Assembly (NCBI GenBank): GCA_963606545.1
Contig: CAVCYP010000018.1
Coordinates: 1-32,916 of the forward strand
Origin: UBA9732 sp963606545
GTDB taxonomy: Bacteria; Spirochaetota; Spirochaetia; Sphaerochaetales; Sphaerochaetaceae
Direction of reading: 5' to 3'
Length of the DNA stretch: 32,916 nt
Below, one piece after another: positions 30,442 through 32,916 of this stretch. The notes beneath the pieces are model-generated. The model searched no databases. It saw only the letters and a list, made by a program, of their open reading frames with translations, and was not told where the DNA came from. Within the stretch, counting starts at the first letter, position 1; each line of letters opens with the position of its first letter. Position numbers and translations under genes: made by a program.

Positions 30442-32706
30442 ATGAAAAAAAGACTTGTTACTAGCGCATTACCTTATGTAAATAATATTCCACACCTTGG
30501 AAACCTAACCCAAGTTCTTTCTGCAGATGTATTTGCACGTTTTTGCAGATTAAGAGGGTATGAGACCTTATACGTTTGTGGAACAGATGAATACGGAACT
30601 GCTACTGAAACTAGAGCAGCAAAAGAAGGAGTTTCTCCAAGAGAACTTTGTGACCACTATCATGCAATTCATAAAGAAATCTACAAGTGGTTTAACATTG
30701 GTTTTGACTATTTTGGTAGAACTTCAACTCCAAAGCAGACAGAAATTGTTCAAGCCATCTTCAAAGCTGTAGACAATGCCGGCTACATCACAGAAAAAGA
30801 GACGGAGCAGCTTTATTGCCCTCAGTGCAGAAGATTCTTAGCTGACCGCTTTGTGGAAGGTACCTGCCCACACTGTGGTTCCACAGATGCTAGAGGCGAC
30901 CAATGTGATGCTTGTCAGACGCTCCTAGAGCCAACAGAACTTATTAATCCACGTTGTGGGGTTTGTGGTTCAACTCCTGTTATCAAAAAGACTAAGCATC
31001 TTTATTTGGATCTTCCAAAGGTACTTCCTCTTCTTGAAAACTGGCTTAAAGATGCATCGGTTGACGGTTTTTGGGCAAAGAACGCAGTTCAGGTTACCAA
31101 GAGCTGGATTAGAGATGGACTAAAAGAGCGTTGTATCACTCGTGACCTCAAATGGGGTATTCCAGTTCCAAAAGAGGGCTATGAGGACAAGGTCTTCTAC
31201 GTTTGGTTTGATGCACCAATTGGCTATATTTCCATTTCTGCCAATTACACGGACAACTGGAAAGATTGGTGGCAAAAACCTGAAGAGGTGGATTTGTTCC
31301 AGTTCATTGGCAAGGACAATATTCCATTCCATACTGTCATCTTCCCATCTACTTTGCTTGCTACAGGCCAGAAGTGGACCATGCTTCATCATATGAGCTC
31401 TACTGAATACCTTAACTATGAGGGTGGTAAGTTCTCTAAGAGCAAGGGAATAGGTATCTTTGGTAATGATGTCCAAGAAACCGGAATCCCTGCTGATGTC
31501 TGGCGTTTCTACATGTTCTACAACAGACCTGAAAATGCTGACTTTACCTTCACTTGGAAGGATTTCCAAGAAAAGGTTAACGGCGAACTCATTGGTAACC
31601 TTTCCAACCTTGTTAACAGAACGCTTACCTTTGTAAAGCGCTTCTTTGACGGTCAGCTTGGAGCCGGTCCTGTAGATGAGGCACTTTTAGCCCAAATTAA
31701 AGAGAAAGAAGCTGTCATCACAGACCTTCTTGAACATGCAGAAGAGCGTGATGCTTTCAGAGAAATCTTTGCCCTATCAAGCCTTGGGAACAAAGCCTTC
31801 CAAGACAGCGAGCCGTGGAAACTTAGAAACTCTGACCCAGAGAAAGCAAAGGCAATTCTTCGTACTCTAGTTGGCCTAATTCGCGACCTTGGCGTCATGA
31901 TTCAACCCTACATGCCAACTGCAAGCCAGACTCTACTTGGCTTCTTAGACTGCAATACCGATACTTGGTCATCTCTTGCTGATTACAGTAAAGAGATTAA
32001 CGTTGGAGAAATTAGTCTTTTATTTACAAAGCTTGAAGATGCAAGAATTGAAGAGCTGAGAATCCGCTACAGCGGAAGTCAGCAGGAGAGAGAGGAAAGA
32101 AAGATGGAAGAAAATACTACTGATAAGGCTGCTATTGCTGCAGCAAAAAAAGAAGCTGCAAAGGCTGCCCTTCAGGCGGCTAAGGCTGCAGAAGAGAACA
32201 AGTCTATTGCTGAAAAGTTTGCTGATAAGGTTAAACTCACTGTCAGCAAGATTGTAAAAATTGAGCGTCATCCAAATGGCGATATCCTTTACATCCTTGG
32301 GCTTGATACTGGAGAAGGAGAGGAGAGAACAATTGTTTCTTCAATTGTTCCTTACTACAAGGAAGAAGAGCTTCTTGGCCACAACATTGTTCTTGTTAAC
32401 AATCTTAAGCCAGCTAATTTTAGGGGCGTAAAGAGTCGTGGAATGCTTTTGGCTTCCTCTGATCCAAATGCTGAAGAGCACACAACTTGCGAGGTTCTTT
32501 TTGCTGATGATATCCCTGCAGGAACCAACCTTGTTCCAGAAGGTTTTGCAAACCCAGCAGAGATGTGTTACGTCAAGCCAGACCACTTCTTTGATATGCC
32601 ACTTTACACAGAAAATGGCACCTTGAAGGTGGATGGTCATGCGCTGGTTTCTCCAGAAGGTAAGACTGTTACTGCCAAAAAGTACATCAACGGTAACGTT
32701 GGTTAA
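30442..32706 (+). CDS. metG: methionyl-tRNA synthetase with C-terminal tRNA-binding domain
   Basis: 754 residues. It charges both initiator and elongator tRNA-Met. Class I motifs are ALPYVNNIPHLGN (HIGH box His18-Asn21) and GGKFSKSKG (KMSKS, Lys330-Ser334). A double zinc knuckle has four CxxC pairs: CPQC at 127, CPHC at 142, CDAC at 155 and CGVC at 172. The anticodon domain is helical (about 370-545). A Lys/Ala-rich linker (about 560-592, AAAKKEAAKAALQAAKAAEE) joins an EMAPII-like tRNA-binding OB-fold (about 595-700, with VKLTVSKIVKIERHPNGD and LKPANFRGVKSRGMLLA). The end is an extra 50 residues. An ATG with only a weak GGAT before it is used. A hairpin terminator follows a repeat element. 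Confidence 0.97.
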   Translation: MKKRLVTSALPYVNNIPHLGNLTQVLSADVFARFCRLRGYETLYVCGTDEYGTATETRAAKEGVSPRELCDHYHAIHKEIYKWFNIGFDYFGRTSTPKQTEIVQAIFKAVDNAGYITEKETEQLYCPQCRRFLADRFVEGTCPHCGSTDARGDQCDACQTLLEPTELINPRCGVCGSTPVIKKTKHLYLDLPKVLPLLENWLKDASVDGFWAKNAVQVTKSWIRDGLKERCITRDLKWGIPVPKEGYEDKVFYVWFDAPIGYISISANYTDNWKDWWQKPEEVDLFQFIGKDNIPFHTVIFPSTLLATGQKWTMLHHMSSTEYLNYEGGKFSKSKGIGIFGNDVQETGIPADVWRFYMFYNRPENADFTFTWKDFQEKVNGELIGNLSNLVNRTLTFVKRFFDGQLGAGPVDEALLAQIKEKEAVITDLLEHAEERDAFREIFALSSLGNKAFQDSEPWKLRNSDPEKAKAILRTLVGLIRDLGVMIQPYMPTASQTLLGFLDCNTDTWSSLADYSKEINVGEISLLFTKLEDARIEELRIRYSGSQQEREERKMEENTTDKAAIAAAKKEAAKAALQAAKAAEENKSIAEKFADKVKLTVSKIVKIERHPNGDILYILGLDTGEGEERTIVSSIVPYYKEEELLGHNIVLVNNLKPANFRGVKSRGMLLASSDPNAEEHTTCEVLFADDIPAGTNLVPEGFANPAEMCYVKPDHFFDMPLYTENGTLKVDGHALVSPEGKTVTAKKYINGNVG

Positions 32707-32707
32707 T

Positions 32708-32794
32708 TTAATTGCACCGTATACTGCGTCGTTGCGCTTGGGCCGTGCAGCAGAGCACTGTCCCGCGCTTACTTCTTGTCTACGGCGCAATTAA
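32708..32794. repeat. 87-bp hairpin-forming repeat element
   Basis: The ends TTAATTGCACCGTA (32708-32721) and TACGGCGCAATTAA (32781-32794) are inverted repeats with 13 of 14 matches. Inside, GCGC, GGG and GTGC can pair with GCAC, CCC and GCGC around the loop AGCAGA, so the whole element can fold into one long stem. It is GC-richer than the surroundings. Its inner 30 bp recur at 32802-32831. It resembles a small REP- or MITE-like repeat placed just after metG. Confidence 0.6.
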
Positions 32795-32831
32795 CTACAC
32801 AGTATACTGCGTCGTTGCGCTTGGGCCGTGC
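32719..32831 (+). repeat. 30-bp direct repeat pair
   Basis: 32719-32748 and 32802-32831 are identical over 30 bp, starting GTATACTGCGTCGTTGCGCT and ending GGGCCGTGC. The first copy is inside the 87-bp hairpin element; the second is a partial copy leading straight into the metG terminator. Confidence 0.9.
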
Positions 32832-32834
32832 TTT

Positions 32835-32869
32835 GGGGACTACCAACTTGGTGGTCCCTATTTTTTTTT
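32835..32869 (+). terminator. terminator after metG and repeat element
   Basis: GGGACTACC pairs with GGTGGTCCC (about 9 bp with one G-T pair) around a short AACTT loop, followed by nine T. It is the only strong terminator after metG, so the repeat element is probably transcribed in the metG 3' untranslated region. Confidence 0.8.
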
Positions 32870-32916
32870 AACAAAAATCGGGATTTTGTGTAATTAATTT
32901 CGCGTCTAGTTGTTTA

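Noticed and set aside
32712..32897. 61-codon plus-strand frame after metG
   Set aside because: It runs through the hairpin repeat and the terminator, with no ribosome binding site; a by-product of the repeat.

Overview
The window is about 33 kb of low-GC, mostly housekeeping bacterial chromosome that most resembles a host-associated spirochaete of the Treponema type. The assignment rests on gene content and protein style: signal peptides ending in AxAGGSxES, many lipoproteins, HflKC beside MetG, ackA plus buk, and a putative tryptophan/tyrosine-type ABC transporter. It comes from reading translations, not from a database search. A run of 148 Ns (23931-24078) marks an assembly gap, so this is draft sequence.

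Layout. (1) 1-1907: accessory end with a truncated DUF4417 gene, a small toxin-like ORF and an immunity-like ORF, followed by a decayed, internally deleted second copy of the same three genes with an 80-bp palindromic repeat lodged in it. (2) 1908-7364: a metallophosphoesterase lipoprotein, then a three-gene ABC transporter behind what reads as a complete Phe/Tyr leader-peptide attenuator, then a convergent outer-membrane-like protein. (3) 7512-12554: ackA, an EamA transporter, cysS, an ECF sigma factor and its zinc-finger anti-sigma, all on the plus strand. (4) 12624-18585: a secreted Cys-rich repeat protein with an exact 240-bp tandem duplication, valS, and a Glu/Ser-repeat lipoprotein with an internal membrane segment. 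(5) 18640-20404: divergent buk and a HAD hydrolase. (6) 20405-24078: an AT-rich accessory island with an orphan ParA and a small ribbon-helix-helix-like partner, a broken RNA ligase, a 12-bp minisatellite, a PD-(D/E)XK-like protein, the second copy of the 80-bp repeat, and the gap. (7) 24111-32706: a minus-strand run (COG2426 membrane protein, DUF362 ferredoxin, NOL1/NOP2/Sun-type methyltransferase, 3-hydroxyisobutyrate-dehydrogenase-like enzyme), then plus-strand arsR, a YbaY-like lipoprotein, hflK-hflC and metG. The window ends in a hairpin-forming repeat element.

How the parts work together. The strongest regulatory unit is 3184-5323. A near-consensus promoter drives a 25-codon leader peptide with 5 Phe and 3 Tyr in its last 14 residues. 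Its stop codon lies inside one arm of an antiterminator whose other arm overlaps an intrinsic terminator, and the genes behind it encode an aromatic-amino-acid-type ABC transporter. This predicts that uptake is switched on when charged tRNA-Phe or tRNA-Tyr is scarce. The sigma/anti-sigma pair and hflK/hflC show translational-coupling overlaps. The 20.4-24.1 kb island looks like the remnant of a plasmid or other mobile element.
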